From DATKXO01 sp035528995 (GTDB lineage: Bacteria; Planctomycetota; Phycisphaerae; UBA1845), in contig DATKXO010000151.1 of assembly GCA_035528995.1 (NCBI GenBank), forward strand, positions 1-10,279: a stretch of DNA of 10,279 nucleotides. The letters are read 5' to 3'. This document shows positions 1 to 6,827 of the stretch, in pieces. The position numbers and the translations under genes were made by a program. Under the pieces are notes generated by a model. That model saw nothing but the letters and a program-made list of their open reading frames with translations. It did no database searches and was not told the DNA's origin. Each line of letters begins with the position of its first letter. Within the stretch, counting starts at the first letter, position 1.

Positions 1-1
1 G

Positions 2-52
2 CTTCCGTCGCGCGGCGACACGTTCGAACAGGTTGGCGACAGCTTCAAATAG
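2..52 (+). CDS. C-terminal end of an upstream gene (partial)
   Basis: An open frame enters from the left edge and ends at a TAG, giving 16 residues (LPSRGDTFEQVGDSFK). The stop is 9 bases before the small terminase start, which is the tight spacing seen throughout this block, and the composition looks like coding sequence. Too little remains to name the protein. In phages the gene before the small terminase is often an HNH endonuclease or a small late protein, but nothing here supports either. The other two plus frames also stay open at this edge, so the choice of frame is an inference. Confidence 0.35.
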   Translation, partial: LPSRGDTFEQVGDSFK

Positions 53-61
53 GGGCCGACA

Positions 62-616
62 ATGGGCGGAAAAGGCAGCGGCGGGGCTCGGGTGGGGTCA
101 GGACCATCCCGGACGCCAGGGTCGGTGCGGTGGCAACGGGAACAGCGCCGGAAGCGTAAGGCTGGCGACACCGAACCGTCGGCGCGCGCGGCGGTTGCGC
201 CCCCGGTGCCGCGTCCACGCGATCTTCCGGCTGGCCAGGCGGCGGTCTGGGACGCCTTGGCTCCGCACGCCATCGCCGCTCGGACGCTGACGCCGGCGAC
301 GGCCTGGGACTTCCGGGACCTGTGCGAGTCGATCGTCCTCAAGCGGGACATGCTGGCGGTGGTGGAGGCCGAGGGCCTGACGTCGACCAGCCTGAAGACC
401 AAGATGGACGAGTCAGGCGGGGGCGAGCAGGTATTCGAACCGAAGGCCCATCCGCTGCTCAGCCGGCACGCGGCGCTGGCGGGGCGCGTCGCGGCGGGGT
501 TGGCGCGGTTCAGGCTGGCGCCGATGGGGAAGGGGATGCCGGAGGTCGAGAAGCCGGCTGACGAGTGGAGCGAGTTCGACGCCCCGCTCCGGCTCGTGCA
601 AGGGAACCCACGATGA
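62..616 (+). CDS. terS: Phage terminase small subunit, P27-like
   Basis: This 184-residue protein is probably the DNA-recognition subunit of the packaging motor, which binds the phage DNA and hands it to the large subunit. The N-terminus is Gly-rich and then strongly basic (RWQREQRRKRK, about residues 24-34), suiting DNA contact. A helical middle (about 55-105) follows. A C-terminal stretch (AHPLLSRHAALAGRVAAGLARFRLAP, in two helices about residues 128-153) matches the 'hPLl...fgltP' pattern that closes P27-family small terminases (Terminase_4). AGGGG at 51-55 lies 6 bases before the ATG and supports this start. The stop overlaps the ATG of the large terminase (ATGA), so the two are likely translationally coupled. 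Family assignment rests on pattern recognition plus the adjacent large subunit. Confidence 0.82.
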   Translation: MGGKGSGGARVGSGPSRTPGSVRWQREQRRKRKAGDTEPSARAAVAPPVPRPRDLPAGQAAVWDALAPHAIAARTLTPATAWDFRDLCESIVLKRDMLAVVEAEGLTSTSLKTKMDESGGGEQVFEPKAHPLLSRHAALAGRVAAGLARFRLAPMGKGMPEVEKPADEWSEFDAPLRLVQGNPR

Positions 617-2310
617 ACCCGCTCGATGCCTATGCTCAAGCCGTGGTGTCCGGCGCTCTTCCTACAGGTAAGTACCATCGGTTGGCCTGCGAACGCCACC
701 TCCATGACCGGAAGCGCGAGGGCACCCCTGACTTTCCCTACCGGCTCGACATGGACCGGGTCAACAGGTTAGTCAGATTCGCCGAGAAGCTGAAGCACTA
801 CAAGGGCGCGTGGGCCGGGACGTTCATCCACTTGGAGCCGTGGGAAGTCTTCATCCTGGGGAGCCTGATTGGGTGGGTCCACTGCGAGACCGGCCTGCGA
901 CGGTTCCGCACGGCGTTCCACGAGGTGCCCCGAAAGAACGGCAAGACCCTGATCGCCGCCATCATACTGCTCTATCTCGCCTTCTTCGATGGGGAACAGG
1001 GCGCCGAGGGCTACTGCATCGCGCTCAAGCGCGACCAAGCGAAGCTCGTGTTCAACGACGCGCGGAAGCTGGTCATTTCGAGCGGGCTCAAGCGGCGGTT
1101 GCGTGTGCAAGTCGCCACCCTCTACCGGGACGACGTCAACGCGAAGGCGCAGCCGCTCGGCGCGGACCACGACTCGACGGACGGGCTCAATCCGTGTGTG
1201 GTCATCGTGGACGAGATGCACGCGATGAAGGATCGCGGCATGCTCGACGTGATGGAGACGGCGACAGGCGCGCGGGCGCAGCCGGTGATCTACATCATCA
1301 CGACGTTCGGCAATGACCCGGTTCTGCCGTGGGGCGAACAGCATGATTACGCGACGAAAATCCTGGAGCGCGTCCTGGTAGACGAGTCGTTTTTCGTCTT
1401 CACGGCCCATGCTGATCCCGAAGACGACTGGTCCCTGCCAGAGACCGCGCGGAAGGCCAATCCGAATTACGGGATCAGCGTCAACCCGGACGACTTGGCC
1501 GCGAAGGTGCTCAAGGCGAAGGGGATCCCCAGTGCGGCGGCGACGTACAAGCAGAAACATCTGAACATTCTCGTGACGTCGTCCAATCCGTGCCTGAGCG
1601 TGGACGGGTGGAGGCGCGGGCAGAATCCGGAGCACCTGACCAGAGAGGGCTGGCTGCAGCGACTGTCGCATCAGGTGTGCTACGCGGGGATCGACCTCGC
1701 GTCGCTGCTAGATCTCTGTTCGCTCTCGCTGGTCTTCCCTCCGACGATGGACCGCGCGTGGTGGTGCGTCCTGCAGTACATCCTCACGGCCGACGATACG
1801 CTGTCTGACCGGGCGCACCGGGATCGCGCGCCCTATGGGGTATGGCGCGATCAACGATGGCTGGACACGAACGCGGGCGTTCGGATTGACCATCAACTGC
1901 TTCGGCCCAAGCTGCGAGAGGCCCGCGAACGCTACGATCTCCATACAATTGGGTTCGATCCCTATCACGCGGACACGCTGATTGAGCAACTCACGCACGA
2001 GGACGGATTTGCCGAGACGGCTGTCGTGGCTGTACCCCAGACGATTCCATCAATGGCGGTGGCGTGCGTTCGGATGCAGGCAGAAATCGCGGACGCCAAG
2101 GTCGACGCGTGCGGCTGCCCAGTCACGGCATGGGCGGTCAGTAACGTGGTCCCGTCGAATCCTCAAGACAACAAAGGCAACCTCATGTTTTCCAAGGGCA
2201 AGTCGCGGGGCCGCATCGACCCGGTAATCTCCGCCACGATCGGCCTGGCCCTCTGGTTGCGGCAGCCCGCAGAGGCCAAGACGCCCACCATGTTGGTCTT
2301 CGGACGATGA
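613..2310 (+). CDS. terL: Phage terminase large subunit (ATPase and nuclease)
   Basis: This 565-residue protein is the packaging motor: its N-terminal ATPase drives DNA into the prohead and its C-terminal RNase H-like nuclease cuts the concatemer. The Walker A-like motif is PRKNGKT (residues 106-112), the form usual in HK97-type large terminases. Walker B is VVIVDE (196-201), with E201 as the likely catalytic glutamate, and the coupling motif is ITTFGN (229-234). Nuclease acidic residues fit D361 (AGIDLA), D449 (GFDPYH) and D536 (RIDPVI). Length is normal for the family. The frame is open upstream to an ATG at 565, but the ATG at 613 is preferred: AGGGAA at 601-606 lies 6 bases upstream, it makes a 4-base ATGA overlap with the small subunit, and MNPLDAYAQAVVSG is a typical family N-terminus. 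All motifs look intact. Confidence 0.95.
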   Translation: MNPLDAYAQAVVSGALPTGKYHRLACERHLHDRKREGTPDFPYRLDMDRVNRLVRFAEKLKHYKGAWAGTFIHLEPWEVFILGSLIGWVHCETGLRRFRTAFHEVPRKNGKTLIAAIILLYLAFFDGEQGAEGYCIALKRDQAKLVFNDARKLVISSGLKRRLRVQVATLYRDDVNAKAQPLGADHDSTDGLNPCVVIVDEMHAMKDRGMLDVMETATGARAQPVIYIITTFGNDPVLPWGEQHDYATKILERVLVDESFFVFTAHADPEDDWSLPETARKANPNYGISVNPDDLAAKVLKAKGIPSAAATYKQKHLNILVTSSNPCLSVDGWRRGQNPEHLTREGWLQRLSHQVCYAGIDLASLLDLCSLSLVFPPTMDRAWWCVLQYILTADDTLSDRAHRDRAPYGVWRDQRWLDTNAGVRIDHQLLRPKLREARERYDLHTIGFDPYHADTLIEQLTHEDGFAETAVVAVPQTIPSMAVACVRMQAEIADAKVDACGCPVTAWAVSNVVPSNPQDNKGNLMFSKGKSRGRIDPVISATIGLALWLRQPAEAKTPTMLVFGR

Positions 2311-2531
2311 CACACACCCCCCACGACCCAACCATCCTGGTTGTCGGCCCGCCGGCGGCGCCGCGGCGCCGCGGCCGGCCTCCCGTAGCCGAGCCCTGCA
2401 AGGTGAGTCTTCACGTCAAACTGACGGAGCGTCAGTTCGACCGCATCGCGTGCTTCTGTCTTCGCCACGACATTCCGATCGCCGAGTTCGTCCGACGTGT
2501 GCTCTCGACACAGACCGAGTCCCACCTCTAG
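2307..2531 (+). CDS. Small putative DNA-binding protein, ribbon-helix-helix-like with an AT-hook-like motif
   Basis: The protein is 74 residues long. Residues 21-27 (RRRGRPP) contain the RGRP core of an AT-hook. Residues about 33-66 read as a short strand (VSLHVKLT) followed by two helices (ERQFDRIACFCLRHD, then IAEFVRRVLS), the layout of a CopG/Arc-type ribbon-helix-helix dimer. Proteins of this fold bind short inverted repeats in the major groove, often as autoregulators. The ATG overlaps the large terminase stop as ATGA, so it is probably co-translated with it. A dyad-containing spacer follows directly and could be its target. Function is inferred from fold pattern alone; a small structural or packaging accessory protein is also possible. 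Confidence 0.6.
   Translation: MTHTPHDPTILVVGPPAAPRRRGRPPVAEPCKVSLHVKLTERQFDRIACFCLRHDIPIAEFVRRVLSTQTESHL
2355..2372. repeat. 18-bp perfect palindrome inside the small DNA-binding protein gene
   Basis: GCGGCGCCGCGGCGCCGC equals its own reverse complement. It encodes Ala-Pro-Arg-Arg-Arg codons just before the AT-hook-like motif, and it sits in a longer run of G and C. The palindrome is certain; a biological role is not, because GC-rich Ala/Pro/Arg codons readily produce such symmetry. Confidence 0.5.
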
Positions 2532-2535
2532 GCGT

Positions 2536-2565
2536 CGGGGAATTTAGGTAGCACCTAAGTCCCCG
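2536..2565 (+). promoter_or_regulatory. Strong hairpin/dyad in the spacer before the capsid gene
   Basis: The 75-base spacer between the small DNA-binding gene and the capsid gene holds a near-perfect inverted repeat. The inner arms are TTAGGT and ACCTAA around the 3-base loop AGC. The stem continues outward through a T-G wobble, an A-T pair, one bulged A and five further pairs (CGGGG with CCCCG), about 13 pairs in all. No T run follows, so it is not a classic intrinsic terminator. It could be an attenuator, an RNA processing or stability element, or an operator for the adjacent putative ribbon-helix-helix protein. Its A/T-rich core stands out in this GC-rich window. The structure is seen directly; the role is inference. 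Confidence 0.55.
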
Positions 2566-2594
2566 CGGCGCCGTTCTCTCCGACAATCGCGACT

Positions 2595-2600
2595 GGAGGT
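2595..2600 (+). promoter_or_regulatory. Strong ribosome binding site for the protease-capsid gene
   Basis: GGAGGT lies 6 bases before the ATG, one of the best Shine-Dalgarno matches in the window. It fits a gene that must supply the most abundant virion protein, and it fixes the start of the fusion gene. Confidence 0.8.
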
Positions 2601-2606
2601 CTTTGT

Positions 2607-4547
2607 ATGACCCCGGTCACCCGCGCGTACAGCCTCATCACCGTGAAGGCGGTCAGCGAGGACGAGCGCACCTTCAGCGGTGTGGCGACCACGCCCAGTC
2701 CGGACCGCGTCGGCGACATCATCGAGCCACTTGGCGTCACCTTCAAGAACCCGCTGCCGCTGCTGCTCTACCACGACAGCCGAGCGCCCGTCGGGACCGT
2801 GAAGTTCGACACGCCGACGAAGGACGGGATCACGTTCACCGCGCGGATCCCCACCATCGTCGAGCCGGGCCACCTGAAGGACCGCGTCGACGAGGCCTGG
2901 CAGTCCATCAAAGCCCGCCTCATCCGCGGCGTCTCGGTCGGCTTCCGCGTGCTGAACGATGCCGTCGACTGGATGAAGGACTCCGGCGGCTACCGCTACC
3001 GCGAGACTGAAGTCCTCGAGCTCTCCCTCGTGGCCGTCCCGGCGAACCAGGACGCCACGATTTCCGCGATCAAGAGTTACGACGTCGACCAGCCAGCCGC
3101 GATAGGCACGGCCGGACGCGTCCCGTCCACCCGGTCCGGCGTTACGGACGCAGGCAGGAACAGGTCCATGCACAATTCCGAACGACTCACGGCCCGGAAG
3201 GCCGAACTGCAGACGAAGACCGCGCGGCTCGAGGAACTGATAACCAAGGCCGACGCCGAGGTGCTCTCCGACGCCGATCGCCAGGAGCAGACCACACTCA
3301 ACCGCGAGATCAGCGCGCTGACCTCAGACATCGACAGCCTGACGAACCTCGAAAAGGCGCAGGCGCTCACCGCGCGGCCGATCACCGTCGCCGCGCCGCT
3401 GGCCGGGCCGGCGGCCGCCTCGCACGTCGTGGAAGTCAAGAGCCCGTTACCCCCGGGCATCGAGTTCGCCCGCTACGTCATCTGCAAGATGGCGCAGCTC
3501 GTGTCCGGCGGGAGCGTGACGGCCCTGGATGTGGCCAAAACCAGGTATCCGGACAACCCGCGCATCCAGCATCTCATCAAGGCGGCCGTGACCAGCCACA
3601 CGTCCGCGGATGGCGCGAACACCGGCGGGACCGAGCTCGTCTACGCGCAGAACCTGGTGAGCGAGTTCATCGAGTTCCTGCGGCCGATGACCATCATCGG
3701 CAAGTTCGGCGCGACCGGTATCCCGTCGTTGCGGCGGATCCCGTTCAATGTGCGCATCACCGGCCAGACGACCGGCGGCGCCGGGTACTGGGTCGGCCAG
3801 GGCAAGCAGAAGCCCGTCAAGAAGTTCGACTTCAGTGCGACGACGCTGACCTGGGCCAAGGTGGCGGCGATCAGCGTGCTCTCCGACGAGCTCGCACGCT
3901 TCTCCTCGCCGTCGGCGGAGGCGGAGATCCGGCAGGCGCTGTCGGATGCGCTCATCGAGCGGCTCGACACGGACTTCGTCGACCCGACCAAGGCGATCGC
4001 GGCGAACGTCTCGCCGGCGTCGATCACCAATGGCTTGGTGGCGCTCACGCCGAGCGGCACGGACGCCACGGCCGTGCGCGCGGACATCACCCAGCTGCTC
4101 GCGCCCTTCATCGCCGCGAACATCAGCCCGGTCAACGGGGTGTTCATCACCACGAACACGGTGGCCCTCGCCCTGAGCCTGATGCGCAACGCGCTGGGGC
4201 AGAAAGAGTTCCCGGAGATGACGATGCTGGGCGGCCGCCTCGAGGGCTTCCCGGTCATCGCGTCGCAGTACTGCTCGTCCGGCTCACCGGTGAGCGACCT
4301 ACTCATCTTCGCGAATGCGTCGGACATCTTCCTGGCCGACGATGGCCAGGTGACGATCGACGCGAGCCGTGAGGCTTCCATCGAGATGGAGAGCGACCCG
4401 GAGAACGAGGTGGGCACGGTGCTGTCGATGTACCAGAGCAACAACATCGCGCTGCGCGCGGAGCGGTACATCAACTGGGCCCTGCGGCGTGCGGCCGCCG
4501 TCGCATACCTCGACGGCGTGGCGTACTCGAGCGGGTCTCCCGCGTAG
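2607..4547 (+). CDS. HK97-type prohead protease fused to major capsid protein
   Basis: A single 646-codon frame carries two normally separate head proteins. Residues about 1-160 are a prohead protease (peptidase family U35, herpesvirus-protease-like fold). Candidate catalytic residues are H56 in LLLYHDS and S110 in RGVSVGF, with an acidic motif EVLELSLVAVPAN (E135 and E138) after them, as in the family. Residues about 161-187 are a linker. From M188, a charged coiled-coil stretch (ERLTARKAEL..., to about 275) resembles the scaffolding delta domain that the protease removes. The HK97-fold capsid core runs from about S279 to the end, about 368 residues, including the C-terminal region with IFLADDGQVTID and RAERYINW. 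The protease would cleave the delta domain during capsid maturation. An internal ATG with its own ribosome binding site suggests the capsid part may also be made separately. No frameshift or stop interrupts the junction. Confidence 0.93.
   Translation: MTPVTRAYSLITVKAVSEDERTFSGVATTPSPDRVGDIIEPLGVTFKNPLPLLLYHDSRAPVGTVKFDTPTKDGITFTARIPTIVEPGHLKDRVDEAWQSIKARLIRGVSVGFRVLNDAVDWMKDSGGYRYRETEVLELSLVAVPANQDATISAIKSYDVDQPAAIGTAGRVPSTRSGVTDAGRNRSMHNSERLTARKAELQTKTARLEELITKADAEVLSDADRQEQTTLNREISALTSDIDSLTNLEKAQALTARPITVAAPLAGPAAASHVVEVKSPLPPGIEFARYVICKMAQLVSGGSVTALDVAKTRYPDNPRIQHLIKAAVTSHTSADGANTGGTELVYAQNLVSEFIEFLRPMTIIGKFGATGIPSLRRIPFNVRITGQTTGGAGYWVGQGKQKPVKKFDFSATTLTWAKVAAISVLSDELARFSSPSAEAEIRQALSDALIERLDTDFVDPTKAIAANVSPASITNGLVALTPSGTDATAVRADITQLLAPFIAANISPVNGVFITTNTVALALSLMRNALGQKEFPEMTMLGGRLEGFPVIASQYCSSGSPVSDLLIFANASDIFLADDGQVTIDASREASIEMESDPENEVGTVLSMYQSNNIALRAERYINWALRRAAAVAYLDGVAYSSGSPA
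3156..3170 (+). promoter_or_regulatory. Candidate internal ribosome binding site and start for free capsid protein
   Basis: AGGAA at 3156-3160 is followed after 7 bases by an in-frame ATG at 3168-3170, codon 188 of the fusion gene. Translation from here would give MHNSERLTARKAEL..., which is what a stand-alone HK97-type capsid precursor with its delta domain usually looks like at its N-terminus. The product would be 459 residues, without the protease. Site and frame are seen; use of the start is inference. Confidence 0.55.
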
Positions 4548-4559
4548 TCGGTCGGCCAC

Positions 4560-4598
4560 TCGGGCGGTGTCCGGCCACCTCGTCCTGGCGCCGCCCGA
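4560..4598 (+). terminator. Weak candidate terminator or hairpin after the capsid gene
   Basis: TCGGGCGG at 4560-4567 pairs perfectly with CCGCCCGA at 4591-4598, leaving a 23-base loop. The following bases are pyrimidine-rich (CTCTTCT) and form a tiny second hairpin with GAGAG. There is no true T run and the loop is long. It may reduce read-through beyond the capsid gene or protect the capsid transcript, or it may be fortuitous GC pairing. Confidence 0.25.
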
Positions 4599-4614
4599 CT
4601 CTTCTGAGAGCCGC

Positions 4615-4941
4615 ATGCGCATGATTGCCCTGATCGCCAATGAGCCACTGATCTACGGCAATCGCTCCGTGGGAGCGGGCGAGCGGTTCGACGCGACGCC
4701 CATTGACGCGGCGGTCCTCACCTACCGCCGCCGGGCGGCCTTTGCGCCGCGCGGGATGGTCGCGCCGCCGCCGTCCGCTCCTCGCCCCGAACCTACACCC
4801 GAGCCCGCGCGCCCCGACCGGCGTTCCGTCAGGCGCGTCCTGGAGGCCGCCGCGGAGACGGCGGAGGACAGCTCCGAGCCGTCGGACGAGAAGCCGACGC
4901 GCCGCCGCTACCGTCGGCGCGATCTGGAGCCGGAGGCCTGA
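4615..4941 (+). CDS. Small phage protein of unknown function
   Basis: The protein has 108 residues. The N-terminal half (MIALIANEPLIYGNRSVGAG, then ERFDATPIDAAVLTYRRRAAF) resembles the small phage proteins found beside capsid or portal genes that read roughly 'kALk..yygg..y.pGd.Fe...~da..L...g.A'; their function is not established. The C-terminal half is low-complexity: Pro-rich, then Ala/Glu-rich, ending in a basic patch (RRRYRRRD). The frame is open far upstream as a shadow of the capsid gene, so the start is chosen by position: ATG 4615 after GAGAG at 4606-4610, with ATG 4621 two codons later equally possible. Its stop overlaps the portal ATG by one base (TGATG), implying coupled translation. 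A head-associated accessory role is inference from position. Confidence 0.6.
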   Translation: MRMIALIANEPLIYGNRSVGAGERFDATPIDAAVLTYRRRAAFAPRGMVAPPPSAPRPEPTPEPARPDRRSVRRVLEAAAETAEDSSEPSDEKPTRRRYRRRDLEPEA

Positions 4942-6356
4942 TGCAGATCTTCGGCTTCACGATCCAGCGCACGAAGGCCCTCCCTCCGCAGCTGCAGCTC
5001 GTCGACCAAAGCCGCGGCGGCTGGTGGCCGATCATCCGAGAGCCCTATACCGGCGCGTGGCAGACCGGCGCTGAGCAGAGCGCGGACACGGTCTTGACCT
5101 ATAGCGCGCTCTACGGGTGCGTGACACTCATCGCCTCCGACGTCGCGAAATGTCGCCCGAAGCTCGTCCGGCTCGACGAGGACGGCATCTGGAGCGAAAC
5201 GTCGTCGACGGCGTTCTCTCCGGTGATTCGCAAGCCGAATCATTTCCAGAACAGGATCCAGTTCTACCAGTGGTGGATGTCGAGCAAACTCCTGCACGGC
5301 AACACCTACGTGCTGAAGCGACGCGATGCCCGCGGCGTCGTGGTCGCCCTGCACATCCTGGACCCGACGCGCGTGACGGTCCTGGTGTCGCCGGATGGTT
5401 CGGTGTTCTACCAGTTGGCCGTGGACAACCTCGCTGGCCTGGGCGAGACCGTCACCGTGCCAGCACGCGAGATGATCCACGACGTGATGACGCCGCTCTT
5501 CCACCCGCTGATCGGCGTGACGCCGATCTACGCCTGCGGCATGGCGGCCTATCAGGGCATCAAGATCCAGACGAACAGCACGAAGTTCTTCGCGCAAGGG
5601 TCGCAGCCGGGCGGCATCCTGGTTGCCCCGGGCGCCATCTCGGATACCACGGCGCAGGCGCTCAAGCTGTACTGGGAGACGAACTTCAGCGGCGACAACA
5701 TCGGGAAGGTGGCGGTCCTGGGCGACGGCCTGAAATACGAACCGATGACCGTCAAGGCCGTCGACGCCCAACTGATCGAGCAGCTGAAGTGGACCGGCCT
5801 CGACGTCTGCACGGCCTTCCATGTGCCGGCCTACATGGTGGGCGTCGGGTCGCAGCCCACGTATGCGAACGCCGAGCCCCTCAACCAGCAGTACTACAGT
5901 CAGTGCCTGCAGGTTCACTTCGAGTCGCTCGAGCTCGCGCTTGATGAGGGGTTGGAACTGCCCGCGCCGTATGGGACCGAGTTCGACCTTGAGGATCTCA
6001 TCCGGATGGACGGCGCCAACAAGATGAAGATGGCGACGGACGGGGTTGGCGGGGGCGTCCTGACCGTGAACGAGGCCCGTGCGAAGTTCGACCTGCGGCC
6101 TGTGGCGGGTGGCACCACGCCGTACCTGCAGCAGCAGTACTACAGCCTCGAGGCGCTGAACCGGCGGGACCTTGCCGCGGCCGCGCCCCCGACGCCCGCG
6201 GTCCCTGAGCCTCCCGATCCGGACGAACCCGACGCCGACGACGCAGACGAACCCGATCGAGACGAATCGCCGAAGCCGCCTGAGAAGGCGGTCGATGTGG
6301 CCGAGTTCAGCGTCGCTCTGCTCGCCAAGATGATCGAAGGCGCCCATGTCGATTGA
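4941..6356 (+). CDS. Phage portal protein, HK97-type
   Basis: This 471-residue protein would form the dodecameric ring at the unique capsid vertex through which DNA enters and leaves and to which the tail attaches. Family features visible in order: a N-terminal segment with YSALYGCVTLIASDVAKCRPKL (about 54-75), the region NRIQFYQWWMSSKLLHGNTYV (about 104-124), HILDPTRVTV (about 137-146), the EMIHDVMTP turn with PLIGVTPIYACGMAA, the FFAQGSQPGGIL loop, and the clip/crown region with YMVGVGSQPTYANAEPLNQQYY. The C-terminus (about 410-450) is a Pro/Asp/Glu-rich tail that is probably disordered. Length is normal for HK97-like portals. Its position after, not before, the capsid gene is unusual. A GGAGG at 4932-4936 precedes the ATG, and the last 11 bases overlap the next gene. 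Confidence 0.93.
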   Translation: MQIFGFTIQRTKALPPQLQLVDQSRGGWWPIIREPYTGAWQTGAEQSADTVLTYSALYGCVTLIASDVAKCRPKLVRLDEDGIWSETSSTAFSPVIRKPNHFQNRIQFYQWWMSSKLLHGNTYVLKRRDARGVVVALHILDPTRVTVLVSPDGSVFYQLAVDNLAGLGETVTVPAREMIHDVMTPLFHPLIGVTPIYACGMAAYQGIKIQTNSTKFFAQGSQPGGILVAPGAISDTTAQALKLYWETNFSGDNIGKVAVLGDGLKYEPMTVKAVDAQLIEQLKWTGLDVCTAFHVPAYMVGVGSQPTYANAEPLNQQYYSQCLQVHFESLELALDEGLELPAPYGTEFDLEDLIRMDGANKMKMATDGVGGGVLTVNEARAKFDLRPVAGGTTPYLQQQYYSLEALNRRDLAAAAPPTPAVPEPPDPDEPDADDADEPDRDESPKPPEKAVDVAEFSVALLAKMIEGAHVD

Positions 6357-6825
6357 GACACAACTCGCCGACGTCGTCGCGCTCGCGATCAAGGCCGCCA
6401 CGGCGCCGCTCGTGAAGCGCATCGTGGAGCTCGAAGCTCACACAGCTGTAGCCGGTCCGATTGGGCCAGAGGGCCGCGACGGCCAGAAGGGGCTGGACGG
6501 CGTGCCGGGACCTGCCGGCCAGGACGGCGTGCCCGGCCGCGACGGAGTCGACGGGAAGGATGGGCCACCGGGACCTGCCGGCAAAGACGGCGCGATCGGC
6601 CGCGACGGAGTCGTCCCGGACGATTGGTCGCCTCGTCTCAAGGCGCTTGAGGACAGCCGGGTGGACCTCGTGTCGAGCGACGAGGTGATCGCGGAGGTCG
6701 GCGCCCTTCTGCGGCGCGACCTGCTCGGCGCCGTTCGCGTGCCGCCCAAGATGCAGAAACGGATCATCCGGGACCGGCAGGGCAAAATCGCCCGGGTGAT
6801 CGATGAACCGGTCGAGGCGAGCTGA
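6346..6825 (+). CDS. Collagen-like phage structural protein
   Basis: The 159-residue protein has three parts. Residues 1-36 are a helical, possibly coiled-coil N-terminus (LADVVALAIKAATAPLVKRI). Residues 37-90 are 18 uninterrupted Gly-X-Y triplets rich in GRDG, GKDG and GPAG, which should form a collagen triple helix. Residues 91-159 are a charged C-terminus ending in KMQKRIIRDRQGKIARVI, a 'rDrqGkI.rv' motif also seen near the ends of other phage collagen-like proteins. Collagen-like phage proteins are usually trimeric fibre or surface components. It starts inside the last 11 bases of the portal gene, with GAAGG at 6336-6340 as its ribosome binding site, so it is probably coupled to portal synthesis. 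Attachment to the head-tail junction is inference from position. Confidence 0.8.
   Translation: MSIETQLADVVALAIKAATAPLVKRIVELEAHTAVAGPIGPEGRDGQKGLDGVPGPAGQDGVPGRDGVDGKDGPPGPAGKDGAIGRDGVVPDDWSPRLKALEDSRVDLVSSDEVIAEVGALLRRDLLGAVRVPPKMQKRIIRDRQGKIARVIDEPVEAS
6454..6615 (+). repeat. Gly-X-Y repeat tract (18 triplets)
   Basis: This stretch encodes 18 consecutive Gly-X-Y triplets, a 9-base period, in the first collagen-like gene. Short phrases such as GPAG and GRDGV recur within it, suggesting growth by duplication. Confidence 0.85.
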
Positions 6826-6827
6826 CC

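Noticed and set aside
565..612. Upstream ATG extending the large terminase by 16 residues
   Set aside because: The added residues are the out-of-frame shadow of the small terminase end. The ATG at 613 has a better ribosome binding site, the usual ATGA overlap and a family-like N-terminus.
928..948. Non-classical Walker A (PRKNGKT) in the large terminase as a possible defect
   Set aside because: This variant is normal for HK97-type large terminases, and Walker B and the nuclease residues are intact.
4369..4614. Longer version of the small protein starting inside the capsid gene
   Set aside because: The extra residues are Arg/Thr/Cys-rich shadow sequence of the capsid gene. The family-like part begins near 4615.
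3641..4648. A 335-codon minus-strand open frame over the capsid core
   Set aside because: It is fully explained as the antisense shadow of the capsid gene; no motif or start signal was seen.
4908..6422. A 504-codon open frame on the minus strand opposite the portal gene
   Set aside because: It lies over a clear portal protein, is rich in Arg/His/Asp as expected of a GC-rich shadow frame, and shows no recognisable domain.
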